From Amycolatopsis rubida (GTDB lineage Bacteria; Actinomycetota; Actinomycetes; Mycobacteriales; Pseudonocardiaceae): a DNA stretch of 64,000 bases. The stretch covers positions 62,001 to 126,000 of the forward strand of contig NZ_FOWC01000013.1 in the NCBI RefSeq assembly GCF_900115345.1. Reading direction: 5' to 3'. The notes below the pieces were generated by a model that did not search any database, was not told the origin of the DNA, and was given only the letters and a program-made list of their open reading frames with translations. This document shows positions 25,172-34,246 of the stretch, in pieces (position 1 is the stretch's first letter; each line of letters opens with the position of its first letter). Position numbers and translations under genes: made by a program.

Positions 25172-25715
25172 TGCCCGCCACCGCGATCCGGAACAGCCGG
25201 CTGGCCTCGGCGGCCGGTTCCGGATGGCGTTCGGTCGTCAGAGTGATGCCGACGATCAACGCGATCAGGTCGCCGACCGTCACATCCGGCGAGACGGCCC
25301 CGTCGCGGGCGGCGCGGGCCACTAGCGGCGCTGCGGATTCCTCCAGGGTCGTCGAGCAGGAGTTTCCGTGCACCGGATCCGGCGTGTCGTACGCCAGGGC
25401 GGCCGCGAGGCCGCGTGCGGTCACGCAGTAGCTGACCACGTCGTCCAGCCATTCCAGGAGGGCTCGGCGGCTGTCGGCTTCTCCGGCCAGTTCTTGAGCG
25501 CGCGCGGCCAGCAGCGCGATCCGGTCCTGCGAAACGGCTTCCAGCAGCGCGTGCCGTGTGGGGAAGTGCCGTCGCACGGTCGCGGAGCCGACTCCGGCGG
25601 TGCGCGCGATCTGTTCCAGCGACGCGTTCGCCCCGTGCGCGGCGACCTCCGCCCCGGCCACCTCGAGAATTCGCGCGTAGTTGCGCCGCGCGTCCGCGCG
25701 CTGCTGGCCGGACAT
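25146..25715 (-). CDS. TetR/AcrR family transcriptional regulator
   Basis: A 189-aa regulator from the ATG at 25715, with GGAGGT 7 nt upstream. The HTH is ASLEQIARTAGVGSATVRRHFPTRHALLEAV. Its C-terminal half resembles the SACE_7040/transcriptional regulator TetR_C group. It is divergent from the second NmrA-like gene, and a 21-bp inverted repeat pair lies in between. An upstream in-frame start at 25769 would translate through the operator and is unlikely. Confidence 0.88.
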   Translation of the reverse strand: MSGQQRADARRNYARILEVAGAEVAAHGANASLEQIARTAGVGSATVRRHFPTRHALLEAVSQDRIALLAARAQELAGEADSRRALLEWLDDVVSYCVTARGLAAALAYDTPDPVHGNSCSTTLEESAAPLVARAARDGAVSPDVTVGDLIALIVGITLTTERHPEPAAEASRLFRIAVAGISPRPGRG

Positions 25716-25734
25716 GGCGTGACCTCCGGGTTTG

Positions 25735-25793
25735 CTAAGTGGCGGGCCCCGCCGTATCGTAGCGGACACGAAACGGCGGGCCCCGCCACTTAG
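25735..25793. promoter_or_regulatory. Paired TetR operators (21-bp inverted repeats)
   Basis: The 21-mer at 25735-25755 (starting CTAAGTGGCGGGCC) has its exact reverse complement at 25773-25793. Each arm is itself palindromic around GGCGGGCCCCGCC. This is a strong candidate for two binding sites of the TetR protein encoded at 25146-25715. Confidence 0.8.
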
Positions 25794-25810
25794 TGTTCCG
25801 AGGGAGAATC

Positions 25811-26713
25811 ATGGGCGAGGAAGCACCGGTACTGGTCGTCGGCGCGACGGGACGGCAGGGTGGCGCGACGGCGCGCGAGTTGCTGGCGGCAGGCGTTCCC
25901 GTCCGGGCGTTGGTCCGGGATCCGGCGGCGGAACGGGCGAAGACGGTCGAGGCGGCGGGCGCCGAGCTCGTCGTCGGGGATCTGCGCGATCGGGACGCAT
26001 TGGCGCGGGCAGTGAAGGGCGCGCGGGCGGTGTTCAGCGTGCAGATGCCAGACATGAGCGGGGCCGAACCGGATTTCGCCGGGGAGGTGACCCAGGCGGT
26101 GAACCTCGTCGAGGCGGCGAAAGACGCGGGCGTGCCGCAGTTCGTGCACACCTCGGTGAGCGGGGCTGGGTCGCCGGAACTGGCCGAGGAACGCTGGGCG
26201 TTCCTGGCTCCGGCGATGGAGGCGAAGGCGGCGATCCAGGATCGGCTCCGGGCAGCGGAATTCCGGCGGTGGACGCTGCTCAAGCCGGGGTTCTTCATGG
26301 AGAACTTCCTGCCGGCCACGCAGTACGTTTTCCCGCGCGGCATCGAGGGCGGGCTGGTGACGATCTTGCGTCCGGAAACCCGGTTGTCGCTGGTCGCGAC
26401 GCGGGACATCGGCCGGGCGGCCGCCGCGGCGATCGCGGAGCCGGAGCGGTTCCACCGGGTCGAACTGGAGCTGGCGAGCGACTGCCGGCCGATGGCGGAG
26501 ATCGCGCCGATTCTGTCCCGCGTGCTGGGCGTGCCGTTGCCGGTGCCGGACATGACCGTCGAGGAGGCGCTCGCCGCCGGGATGCCGCCGATGGGCTTTT
26601 CGCACGCGATGCTGAACGAACTCGGACAACCGGCGCGGCCCGAGTTCGCGCGGGAACTCGGGATCCCGCTGACCAGCTTCGAGGAATGGGCGGAGACGGC
26701 TATGCGGGCCTGA
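25811..26713 (+). CDS. NmrA family NAD(P)-binding protein
   Basis: A 300-aa atypical SDR with VLVVGATGRQGGATARELL at the N-terminus, RALVRDP after strand 2, HTSVSGAG and TLLKPGFFMENF. NmrA-like proteins bind NAD(P) and often sense redox state or act on small carbonyls. The ATG at 25811 follows AGGGAGA. It is a second TetR/NmrA module directly after the first, but the two NmrA-like proteins differ clearly, so this is not a recent duplication. Confidence 0.88.
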   Translation: MGEEAPVLVVGATGRQGGATARELLAAGVPVRALVRDPAAERAKTVEAAGAELVVGDLRDRDALARAVKGARAVFSVQMPDMSGAEPDFAGEVTQAVNLVEAAKDAGVPQFVHTSVSGAGSPELAEERWAFLAPAMEAKAAIQDRLRAAEFRRWTLLKPGFFMENFLPATQYVFPRGIEGGLVTILRPETRLSLVATRDIGRAAAAAIAEPERFHRVELELASDCRPMAEIAPILSRVLGVPLPVPDMTVEEALAAGMPPMGFSHAMLNELGQPARPEFARELGIPLTSFEEWAETAMRA

Positions 26714-27164
26714 ATGCTTGGTGCGGCAAGGCTTCCAGGTCCAGGCGGTGCACTGGGCGAGGGTTGGCCAGCACCTCGTCGACGACCGCCGCCAGCTCGG
26801 TTTCCCTGACCCCCGATGCGAGGTTGGTCGCCGCGCCGGTGTTCGCGGCGAGTTCGGTCAGGGCCGCGGGCGGCGGGCAGGGTGAAGGCGGCGACGTGCG
26901 GGAGCGGGATCGCGTGGGTTTCGGCGTGCGCGACTGCTGCCGGCAGTTGCACGTCCGCGTCGAACGGCGCGCGCTGGAACGGCAGCCGGTATCGCGGCAG
27001 CAGACGAGGGTGACCGGGCCCAGTTCGACCATCGCCACGTCGGTCTGCAGCCCGTCGTCCGGGCCCGCGGGCGAGAGCGGGTGCGGGGTGAGATACCGCG
27101 CCGCGGCGGCCCGGAACTGCTCCAGGTCGGCGGTGTGCAGCACGGAGAACCGCCATTCGCGCAC
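26700..27164 (-). pseudogene. AraC-type regulator ligand-domain relic
   Basis: The minus strand starts MREWRFSVLHTADLEQF and continues ARYLTPHPLSPAG, matching the AraC-binding-like N-terminal domain of actinomycete AraC regulators. The reading frame then shifts: RYLPFQRAPFDADVQLP-like sequence and IPLPHVAAFTLPAA lie in another frame, and ELAANTGAATNLASGV returns to the first. The DNA-binding HTH domain is missing. I read this as a frameshifted and truncated gene. Assignment is by pattern memory, so moderate confidence. Confidence 0.5.
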
Positions 27165-27508
27165 CGCCTTTCCGCCGCTCCGGTCCCTGGTAAGCCGGGC
27201 CGCGTTGCTCCGTTCGGTTCAGCCCGGTCGACACCGCGGCGCTCGCCAAAGGCGCGTTCTGCCGCATTTCGAGACCAATGCGGACGTGCTGCACCAGATC
27301 CACGGCCAGTTCACGGATTTCCGGCCGCGGCGGATCCGCGAGGCGCTCGCCGGGAACGGCGCGTCCAAACCGGTCGCGACCGCGCGGGTGCTCGTGTTCG
27401 CGGACCGGGTCGCCGGCGGAGATCCGGTCCTGGACCGCTCGTCGTCGTTCTGGCACGGCGGGCTGCTTTCCCGGTAAAAAGGAAAGATCACCGGGGAGGG
27501 AGCAACCA
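27165..27508. other. Gap with coding-like fragment, unassigned
   Basis: On the plus strand one frame up to 27477 reads ADVLHQIHGQFTDFRP and ARVLVFADRVAGG before a stop, which looks like the end of a lost protein; I cannot name it. The ribosome site of the next gene (GGGAGGG) is at the right edge. Confidence 0.35.
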
Positions 27509-30178
27509 GTGAAGGTCCTTCTGCGCAAATTTGTCCCTGTCGCGGCAGCCGCCGTCTTGGCGGTCACCTTGGCACAGCCCGCGGCGGCGAGTCCGGCCGC
27601 CGGTCCGGCAGCCTCGCCCGAGTGGCGCGTCGCCGACGGCCAGCTGCTGTGGACCGCGCCGAAACCGCTGTTCGGCGACGGTGCGGTGGAGTTCTGGTCG
27701 GGCGGCAAGCTGCTCGGTCGAGCCCAGCCGCGGGCTGACCTGCGGACGTTCTCGCTGCCGGCCGGCGGGATCAGCGATCTGCGCGGGCTGGAGGTGCGCG
27801 TCGGCGGCCGTTCGCTGACCGAGCCGCCTCGCGCGACGGCGAAGCAACCAGCCCCGGCACCGCTGCCCGAGTTGCCCGCCAATGCGGTGGATCCCGGTAA
27901 ACCCGGGCAGTTCTCGACGGTCAAGGGCGAGTACTCGCTCGACCCGGTGCGGCTGCCGGGACTGGACGGGCCGATCGAGATGCGGGGCGTGGTCGTCGCG
28001 CCGAAGCACGCGCCGGGCAACCGGCCGCTGGTGGTGTTCCTGCACGGCCGTCACCAGCCCTGCTACGACCCGGCTGATCCGGACCACTATTCGACGGCTT
28101 GGCCGTGTGCCGCCGGGACGCTGCCGATCCCGAGCTATCGCGGCTATCTGCAGACCCAGGAATTGCTGGCGTCGCAGGGATTCGTGACAGTGTCCATTTC
28201 GGCCAACGCGATCAACGCGCTCGACAACGCCGCGGAGGACGGCGGGGCGCAGGCCCGGTCGTCGCTGGTCCGGCTGCACCTGGCGCACTGGGCGGACTGG
28301 TCCGGCAGCGCCCGGGCGAGCGCTCCGCGGGTCGTCCGGGATTCCCCGGCAGCAGACCTGTCGAATGTCTTGCTGGTCGGGCATTCCCGCGGCGGCGAGG
28401 GCGTGAACCGCGCGGCGATGGACAGCCTCTACCCGCCGCCGGGCGACACCGGGTTCTCCGGGCCGGTCCGCTGGAAGATCCGCGGCGACGTGCTCATCGC
28501 GCCGACGGTGTTCGGGCTCAACCCGGTGCCGGACGTCCCGTCGGTCACCTTCCTGCCCTCCTGCGACGGCGATGTCTCGGATCTCCAAGGACAGCAATAC
28601 ATCGACGGGGCGCGCGGCGTCAGCCGGGACACGGCGTTGCACAGCGCGCTTTATGTCTCGGGCGCGAATCACAACTACTTCAATGCCGAATGGACTCCGG
28701 GTGTCGCGGTGGCTCCGGCCAATGATGATTTCTATTCTCGCGATCCGGACCCGAATTGCTCGCCCGGCGTGCCCGCGCGGTTGACCGACGCGCAGCAGCG
28801 GGCGGTCGGCGCGACCTATGTCGCCGCGGCGGCGCAGCTGTTCCAGAAGCACGATCCGCGGGTGCAGCCGTTGCTGGACGGCTCCGGCGTGCGTGCGCCG
28901 TCGGCCGATCCGGCGCACGTGCTGACGCACGCGCTCGGCGGTGCGCGGACGCCGGTGCTGATCCCGGATTCGTCGACCGAGGTCACCGGCGGCGGAGACG
29001 TCTGCCGTCAGGTCGGTCCGGATCAGCGGTGCCTCGCGAATACCGGCGCGTCCAAGTCGCCGCATTTCGTCGGGCTGGAAGACGCTCCCGACCCGACTCG
29101 CACTGCCGTGCATGTGCGCTCGGCGGGGGCTCCGGCGCAGATCCGGTTGCCCCGCCCGGTTTCCGCGGACGGCGCGCGAACGCTGGCGATGCGGGTCATC
29201 GCTCCGGAGAACGCCCCGGCCGCTTCGTTCGACGTCGCGGTCGCCGATTCCCGGGGCAAGCGCACGAAGCTGGGCTCGTTCACGGTGACCGGCTTGGCCG
29301 GGACCGAACGGACGAAGTCGTTCTGGGGACAGGAAGTCCGTGTTCCGCTGCCGCCGCACCTGGAGGTGGCGAGCCTGGAACTGACGCCGCGGACCGCGGG
29401 CAGCGAAGCGTGGCTGCTGGACGCGTACGCGTGGCGGCCCGGCCTGCCCGATCCGGCCCCTGCTCCGCTGACGCGGGTCGATCTCGGCGCCCTGACGGTC
29501 AAGGAAGGCGATTCCGGGTCGAAGACGTACCAGATCCCGGTCACGGTGACCGGGGACGGCGGCGGTTCGCTGCGCGTCTTCCGGACTGACCCGGACTCGC
29601 CGACGTCGGCGAAGTGGACGTATCAGGCGGTCACGCTCGCGCCGGGACAGCACACGCTCGACCTGCCCGCGACGGTCGTCGGGAACACCCGGTGGAGCTG
29701 GCCGTACCGGCTGCTGGCCGACGTGAAAGCCACCCGCGGCACGGTCGTCGGGGCGGCCGAGGGCGCGGTGAACGTCGAGAACGACGACCCGGAGCCGGAG
29801 GTGAGCGTCGGCAAGACGGACGTGTCGGCGGTCGAGGGCGGCGCGCTGGCCTGGCCGGTCAACCTGTCCGCTGTGGCCGATTCGGACCTCTATGTGACGG
29901 CGGAGGTGAAAGCGCCGAAGACCGGGCCGGAACTGATGACCTCGGACGTCGACCCGCAGTGGCTGATCCAGCACGGCGTGGACCCGAAGAAGTCGCAGCC
30001 GCTGTCGGCGACCGGGGTGACGGTGGCGGCACCGGTTTTGGCGGGGAAGCTGAGCGCCGAGCTGACGATTCCAACGGTGCGGCACGACGGGACTGATCCG
30101 GTGAAGCATGTCTTGCTGCACATGACGGAATCCGGCCCGGACATCGACCTTACCGGGACGGTGACGGACGCGGGCTGA
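27509..30178 (+). CDS. Secreted alpha/beta hydrolase with C-terminal Calx-beta-like domains
   Basis: An 889-aa exported protein. A signal peptide spans residues 1-28 (KFVPVAAAAVLAVTLA, cleavage near AAAS). The hydrolase core has VVFLHGRHQPCYD, then the nucleophile elbow VGHSRGGEG at about residue 290 and a likely catalytic His in SGANHNYFN. The C-terminal third is beta-rich, with VKEGDSGSKTYQIPVTV and VSAVEGGALAWPVNL segments like Calx-beta or immunoglobulin-like modules. The GTG at 27509 follows GGGAGGG. The substrate may be an ester or polymer, not determined. A strong terminator follows. Confidence 0.85.
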   Translation: MKVLLRKFVPVAAAAVLAVTLAQPAAASPAAGPAASPEWRVADGQLLWTAPKPLFGDGAVEFWSGGKLLGRAQPRADLRTFSLPAGGISDLRGLEVRVGGRSLTEPPRATAKQPAPAPLPELPANAVDPGKPGQFSTVKGEYSLDPVRLPGLDGPIEMRGVVVAPKHAPGNRPLVVFLHGRHQPCYDPADPDHYSTAWPCAAGTLPIPSYRGYLQTQELLASQGFVTVSISANAINALDNAAEDGGAQARSSLVRLHLAHWADWSGSARASAPRVVRDSPAADLSNVLLVGHSRGGEGVNRAAMDSLYPPPGDTGFSGPVRWKIRGDVLIAPTVFGLNPVPDVPSVTFLPSCDGDVSDLQGQQYIDGARGVSRDTALHSALYVSGANHNYFNAEWTPGVAVAPANDDFYSRDPDPNCSPGVPARLTDAQQRAVGATYVAAAAQLFQKHDPRVQPLLDGSGVRAPSADPAHVLTHALGGARTPVLIPDSSTEVTGGGDVCRQVGPDQRCLANTGASKSPHFVGLEDAPDPTRTAVHVRSAGAPAQIRLPRPVSADGARTLAMRVIAPENAPAASFDVAVADSRGKRTKLGSFTVTGLAGTERTKSFWGQEVRVPLPPHLEVASLELTPRTAGSEAWLLDAYAWRPGLPDPAPAPLTRVDLGALTVKEGDSGSKTYQIPVTVTGDGGGSLRVFRTDPDSPTSAKWTYQAVTLAPGQHTLDLPATVVGNTRWSWPYRLLADVKATRGTVVGAAEGAVNVENDDPEPEVSVGKTDVSAVEGGALAWPVNLSAVADSDLYVTAEVKAPKTGPELMTSDVDPQWLIQHGVDPKKSQPLSATGVTVAAPVLAGKLSAELTIPTVRHDGTDPVKHVLLHMTESGPDIDLTGTVTDAG

Positions 30179-30198
30179 CCGCAGCGGCCGGTGTGGTC

Positions 30199-30234
30199 AA
30201 TCCTCCTGGCCGGGGGTCACGGGCCAGGAGGATT
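30199..30234. terminator. Hairpin terminator after secreted hydrolase gene
   Basis: AATCCTCCTGGCC (30199-30211) pairs perfectly with GGCCAGGAGGATT (30222-30234), followed by TTCC. It is 20 nt past the stop codon. Confidence 0.85.
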
Positions 30235-30590
30235 TTCCGTTCGCGGCGGCCGGTTTCGCGGAATCCGTGCCGCAGGGCGAACGCGCGTGGTGACCGCGAG
30301 GACTTCGAGCACGAGCGGCTGTCCCCGCTCCGCCGCGACGCCGATCAGCTGGCGGAGCAGCCGCCCGCAGATCCCTTGGCCCTGGTAGCGTGGGTCGAGT
30401 TCGGCCGGTACTCGATCACGAGCAGACCGGCGTCCGCTCCGTCGAGTGTGAGCACCTGCCACTGGCCGGGGGCGAAGGCGCGGTCGTGGTAGTCGCGCTG
30501 GATTTCGTCGTCCCAGCCCCAGATCGCGGCTCAGGGTATCGCGGTTACTGATCCTGCTTCCGCGCCCTCGGCGGAATCCGCAGCATGGCC
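30217..30590 (-). pseudogene. GNAT N-acetyltransferase relic
   Basis: Reading the minus strand, a stub MLRIPPRARKQDQ ends in a stop; then a frame gives IWGWDDEIQRDYHDRAF and VLTLDGADAGLLVIEYRP, and a shifted frame gives ELDPRYQGQGICGRLLRQL with the acetyl-CoA loop (Q-x-x-G-x-G/C). These are the ordered parts of a GNAT enzyme but need at least two frameshifts and a small deletion between RP and ELDP. The gene is therefore broken. Confidence 0.7.
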
Positions 30591-31321
30591 GTTCCCCGCT
30601 GCCAGCAAAAGGACGTTCACGCCAGTCCGCCGGGCGCTCACGCAGCCGAGGCCGTGTCGTTTTCTGGTACATGGGTTTCTCTTCCGCCTGGGTGTTCACC
30701 AGTTCTTGCGGGTGCGCAGGAGCGCGTCCGCCTTGAGGTGGCAGGCTTGCCGGAAATAGCCGGGCACCAGCTCGTACATCGACGTGGCTGCCCGCCCCAC
30801 TACCGCCGCGGGCCGGGGAGAGTCCATATTGGACACAGTTCTCCACCGCGCCGCGCTTCCATCCCGGGCGTTGCGTCCACAGTGCACTCCAGCTGGTCAT
30901 CACCTCGGTTTCCAGCGTGCAGGCGCTGGGCGAGAGCACGCGGTGGCCCAGGCGCAGCAGAGCGAAAGCGAGTTCGGCGAGGCGGAGACTTCGCGGAGGG
31001 TGCGGACGCGGAACATCCCCGCGGTTCCGTTCAGCCAGGCATTTTCCGTGGAGCCGGCGTCCGGACGCGGCAGTATCCCGGCAGACAATTGGCTCCGGTC
31101 TCCGCGCAAGGCGGCGACGGTGTCCGATCTGGGCTTCTTTGTCGTGTGCGGGAATGACGGGCGACGACGCGCACGCTGCCGTCCGGCTCGGGGTTCGGCG
31201 AGCGTGGGTGCGGGCATGGACGGGGCCTCTGTGCGCGTCGTGCTTGACCCTTGCTCTGTCCGCGGTCACGGAACGCTACGGGCGGGCCGCCCGCGCGGAG
31301 GAGTAAGACTGTGCGTGCATC
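30591..31321. other. Degraded region, no intact gene
   Basis: Several short minus-strand fragments look coding (for example YELVPGYFRQACHLKADALL near 30700-30790 and GTAGMFRVRTLREVSASPNS near 31000) but lie in different frames with stops between. I could not assign families. It continues the relic zone that starts at 26700. Confidence 0.35.
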
Positions 31322-32590
31322 CTACCGGGATCGACGGTGTGCCCGCGAAGTCATCAGCCGGGTGATGAGCGGCGTCGAGCCGAGTCCGTGCAGGGCTACG
31401 CTGCCGAGGACGCAGACGACCGTCAGAGTCAGGACGAGGTCGCTCTCCTCGCCGGTCAGGCCGTTGATCGCCAGCAGTCCGAACACGACCGACGTCGTGC
31501 CGCGCGGGCCGAGCGCACCGACGAGGAACCGGTCCCGGTGCGGCATCCGGGTCCGGGTCAGCGACAGCATCACCGGGACGATCCGCAGGACGGTCAGCGC
31601 GAGGAGGCAGAACACGATCGGCTGCCACGCGATGCCGAAGGACACCACGACGACCGCGGCGGCGCCGACGACGAACCACATCGTCATGGTCAGGATTCCG
31701 GTGACCTCTTCGAGCAGGCGCAGGTCCTCCGACGGCCGGACGAAGTGCTCTCGGGCGTCGCTGTCCGAGGTGCGAAGGTGCCGTGCGGCGAAGGCGCGGT
31801 AGACATAGCGGAAGGCGATCCCGCTGACGAAACAGGCGACGAATCCGTTGCCGTCGATGGCGACTGTCACCGCGTAGGTCAGCAGGGGCGTCGTGAGGAG
31901 GGTGATGCGTCGTCCCTGTCCGGAAGTCCAGCCGGCACGGACGGCGAGGAACAGCAGGATGCCGATCACCGTGCCGAGGACGGCCCCGGCGACAATGGCT
32001 TTGATCGCGAACGGCAAAGCGGTCGCGAGTGCTTTCGCGGCGGTATTCGCGGTGTTGTCGCTGCGCGCGAGAATGAGCGCGAACAGGAACAGCGGCGAGA
32101 CCAATCCGTCGTTGTAGCCGCTTTCGACGTTCAGCACACTGCGCACTTGCGGCGTCAAGGTTTTGTCCCGCACGACGCGTTCGGCGGCGGCGAAATCGCT
32201 CGGGACGACGATGCACGCGACGATCAGCAGCAACGGCCACGACAGTTCCGGGAAGAACGCCCAACCCGCCAGCATCGCCAGCCCGAGGCTCAGCGGCAGC
32301 GCGAGGAACAGCACTCGCGCGACCAGGCTGGGCGCGTGTCCCCACAACCGTCCGCCGCGGACCTCGGTGGCGTCGACGAAAAGCAGCATCGCGAGAATCA
32401 GTTCGGCGACGTGCTGGGCGATTTCGGTGTCGAAGACGTCGAGCAGTTTTTCCGGATTCGCGAACAACGCGGTCGCGACCCCGCACAGCACCATCAGCAC
32501 GGGTGCGGCGATGTTCCACCGGTCGAGCTGTTTGGCCGCGAGCGCGCGCAGCAGAACCGCGGTCGAGAGGACCAGCAATGCGGGAATCAT
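31322..32590 (-). CDS. Cation:proton antiporter (CPA1/NhaP-like)
   Basis: A 422-aa membrane protein with about 11-12 hydrophobic segments. The region IVVPSDFAAAERVVRD followed by VLNVESGYNDGLVSPLFLF is the conserved core of CPA1 Na+/H+ antiporters, which carry acidic ion-binding residues in paired helices. GALGPRGTTSVVFGLLAI is the usual C-terminal helix motif. The ATG at 32590 gives MIPALLVLSTAVLLRALAA; its ribosome site is weak (GGAG 11 nt away). It is preceded by a broken sigma factor gene. Confidence 0.85.
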   Translation of the reverse strand: MIPALLVLSTAVLLRALAAKQLDRWNIAAPVLMVLCGVATALFANPEKLLDVFDTEIAQHVAELILAMLLFVDATEVRGGRLWGHAPSLVARVLFLALPLSLGLAMLAGWAFFPELSWPLLLIVACIVVPSDFAAAERVVRDKTLTPQVRSVLNVESGYNDGLVSPLFLFALILARSDNTANTAAKALATALPFAIKAIVAGAVLGTVIGILLFLAVRAGWTSGQGRRITLLTTPLLTYAVTVAIDGNGFVACFVSGIAFRYVYRAFAARHLRTSDSDAREHFVRPSEDLRLLEEVTGILTMTMWFVVGAAAVVVVSFGIAWQPIVFCLLALTVLRIVPVMLSLTRTRMPHRDRFLVGALGPRGTTSVVFGLLAINGLTGEESDLVLTLTVVCVLGSVALHGLGSTPLITRLMTSRAHRRSR

Positions 32591-32689
32591 CGTTCGTCCG
32601 GCTCCACGGCTCTGATCGTGCCCAGCCGTCTTCGGCCGCTGACGCTCCACAGTGTACCGGCGGGGGCCCGTCAGTCCCGGCATTCCGGG

Positions 32690-33266
32690 TACAGGTCACG
32701 TCCACCCGGAATCGGTCGATGGCCGGACGATTCGGCGGGTTCGGCTCCCTGGCGTCGGCGAGCGCGGCGCGGGCTCGTCGCAGCGCGCTGTTGACCGCCG
32801 GCACGGTCGTCTCCAGCTGCGTGGCGACCTCGGCCGCGCTGAACTGGAGCACCGACCGGCGCACGACGACCGCTCGTTGCCGCGCCGGGAGGACCTGGGT
32901 CGCGGCGACCCACGCAAGCCGCAGTCCGGCACGGGTGCCGGCGTCGGGGAAGGGCTGCAACCACGGGATGTCCATCGCCGGTCGCAGCGGTGCGCCCGGA
33001 TCGTCGCCGGCGGCGCCGAGACCGGACGGCAACGGACGCCGGGCCCGGCCTTCCAAAGCGGTCAGGCAGACGTTCGTCGCGATCCGGTACAGCCAGGTCC
33101 GGACCGAAGCGCGCGCCGGGTCGTACCGGTCGCGGGCTTTCCACGCGCGCAGCAGCGTTTCCTGCCCGAGATCCTCGGCCTCGTGGAACGGGCCGGCCAT
33201 CCGGTAGCAGTAGGCGGTCAGTTCGCCGCGGTGCGGTTCGAAGTCCACCGCGTCATCATCCGGCAC
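32690..33266 (-). pseudogene. ECF sigma factor, truncated relic (SigG/SigJ-like)
   Basis: From about the GTG at 33266 the frame shows sigma region 2 (AYCYRMAGPFHEAEDLGQET, then RTWLYRIATNVCL) and region 4 (ARQRAVVVRRSVLQFSAAEV and VPAVNSALRRARAALADA). The expected C-terminal SnoaL-like domain of this subgroup is absent. The frame runs on without a stop into the antiporter gene in a different phase, which is not credible as protein. A short deletion around FPDAGTRAGL is also likely. I call it a pseudogene, though an unusual short sigma factor cannot be excluded. Confidence 0.55.
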
Positions 33267-34134
33267 GCGCGACGCTGAGGAAACGGTCGACGACCGGGTT
33301 GTTCTCGTGGTCGGTGCGGGAGATCGCCGAGACGGTCGAGAACGCGCCCGCATCGGCGAGAGCCAGATAGCGCAGTCCGGGCAACTGCAAGGCGCGCAAC
33401 GCGTTCGGCACGATCGCGATGCCGGTGTCGGCGGCGACGAGGCCGAGCATGGTCGGGAACTGGACCGCCTCCTGGACCACGCGAATCCGGAATCCGGCCC
33501 GCAGGCAGAGCGTCTCGATGTGGTCGTGCAGCCGCGAGACGCGCGTGCGCGGGAACGCGAGGAAGGGCTCGTCGGCCAGCTCGGCCATCTCGACGGTTTC
33601 CTTGTCCGCCAGCGGATGCGTCTCGGACACGGCCACGATCAGCCGTTCGCGGCCCAGCGGGTGCACGGTCAGTCCGGCGGCGTCGCCGACCTCGCGCGCG
33701 ATGCCGACGTCGAGCTGGCCGTCGCCGAGCGCGGCGATCTGCGCGTCAGTGGTCGATTCGGTCAGTTCGAATCGGACATTGGGCCATTGCCGCCGCATCT
33801 CCAGCACGGTGGCGGGCACGATTTCCAGCGCGGCCGAGCTGACGAACCCGATTCGCAGCAGCCCGAGTTCGCCGCGTGCGGCGTGGGCGACCGCGGTGAG
33901 GGCGTGCTGACTGTCCGCGAGCACACGGCGACCTTCGGTCAGCAGCACGCGGCCCGGTTCGGTCAGTTCGACGCTGCGGGTCGTCCGCAGGAGCAGCCGC
34001 ACGGACAGTTCCTTCTCCAGCTTCGCGATCTGCTGGCTGAGCGCGGGCTGGGCGAGGTGCAGCCGTTCGGCGGCGCGGCGGAAGCTGCGTTCCTCGGCGA
34101 CCGCGACGAAGTAGCGAAGCTGGCGGAGTTCCAC
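33256..34134 (-). CDS. LysR family transcriptional regulator
   Basis: A 292-aa regulator. The N-terminal HTH is RSFRRAAERLHLAQPALSQQI, followed by the linker helix and a PBP2-type effector domain (GELGLLRIGFVSSAALEIVP). It is divergent from the aldehyde dehydrogenase operon, with 112 bp between starts and a T-N11-A box next to its own ATG. By family habit it would activate that operon in the presence of a pathway compound and repress itself. Confidence 0.92.
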   Translation of the reverse strand: MELRQLRYFVAVAEERSFRRAAERLHLAQPALSQQIAKLEKELSVRLLLRTTRSVELTEPGRVLLTEGRRVLADSQHALTAVAHAARGELGLLRIGFVSSAALEIVPATVLEMRRQWPNVRFELTESTTDAQIAALGDGQLDVGIAREVGDAAGLTVHPLGRERLIVAVSETHPLADKETVEMAELADEPFLAFPRTRVSRLHDHIETLCLRAGFRIRVVQEAVQFPTMLGLVAADTGIAIVPNALRALQLPGLRYLALADAGAFSTVSAISRTDHENNPVVDRFLSVARAG

Positions 34135-34140
34135 GCCGGT

Positions 34141-34157
34141 GATAATGGTTCCTTATC
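34141..34157. promoter_or_regulatory. LysR-type box GATAA-N7-TTATC
   Basis: GATAA (34141-34145) and TTATC (34153-34157) form an inverted repeat with T and A eleven bases apart, the T-N11-A layout of LysR sites. It lies 6 bp upstream of the LysR ATG and about 90 bp before the aldehyde dehydrogenase start. Confidence 0.6.
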
Positions 34158-34246
34158 AGTGAGTAGGCAATAGATACTTCACTCTGTGTTCCGCGCGACT
34201 TAGCGTGATGGAAGACAAGCACCGTCGCGAACGTCGAGGAGCACCC

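Noticed and set aside
31266..32589. In-frame continuation of the sigma factor frame across the antiporter gene
   Set aside because: The antiporter frame has clear membrane helices and CPA1 motifs, so the sigma frame beyond about 32690 is a shadow.
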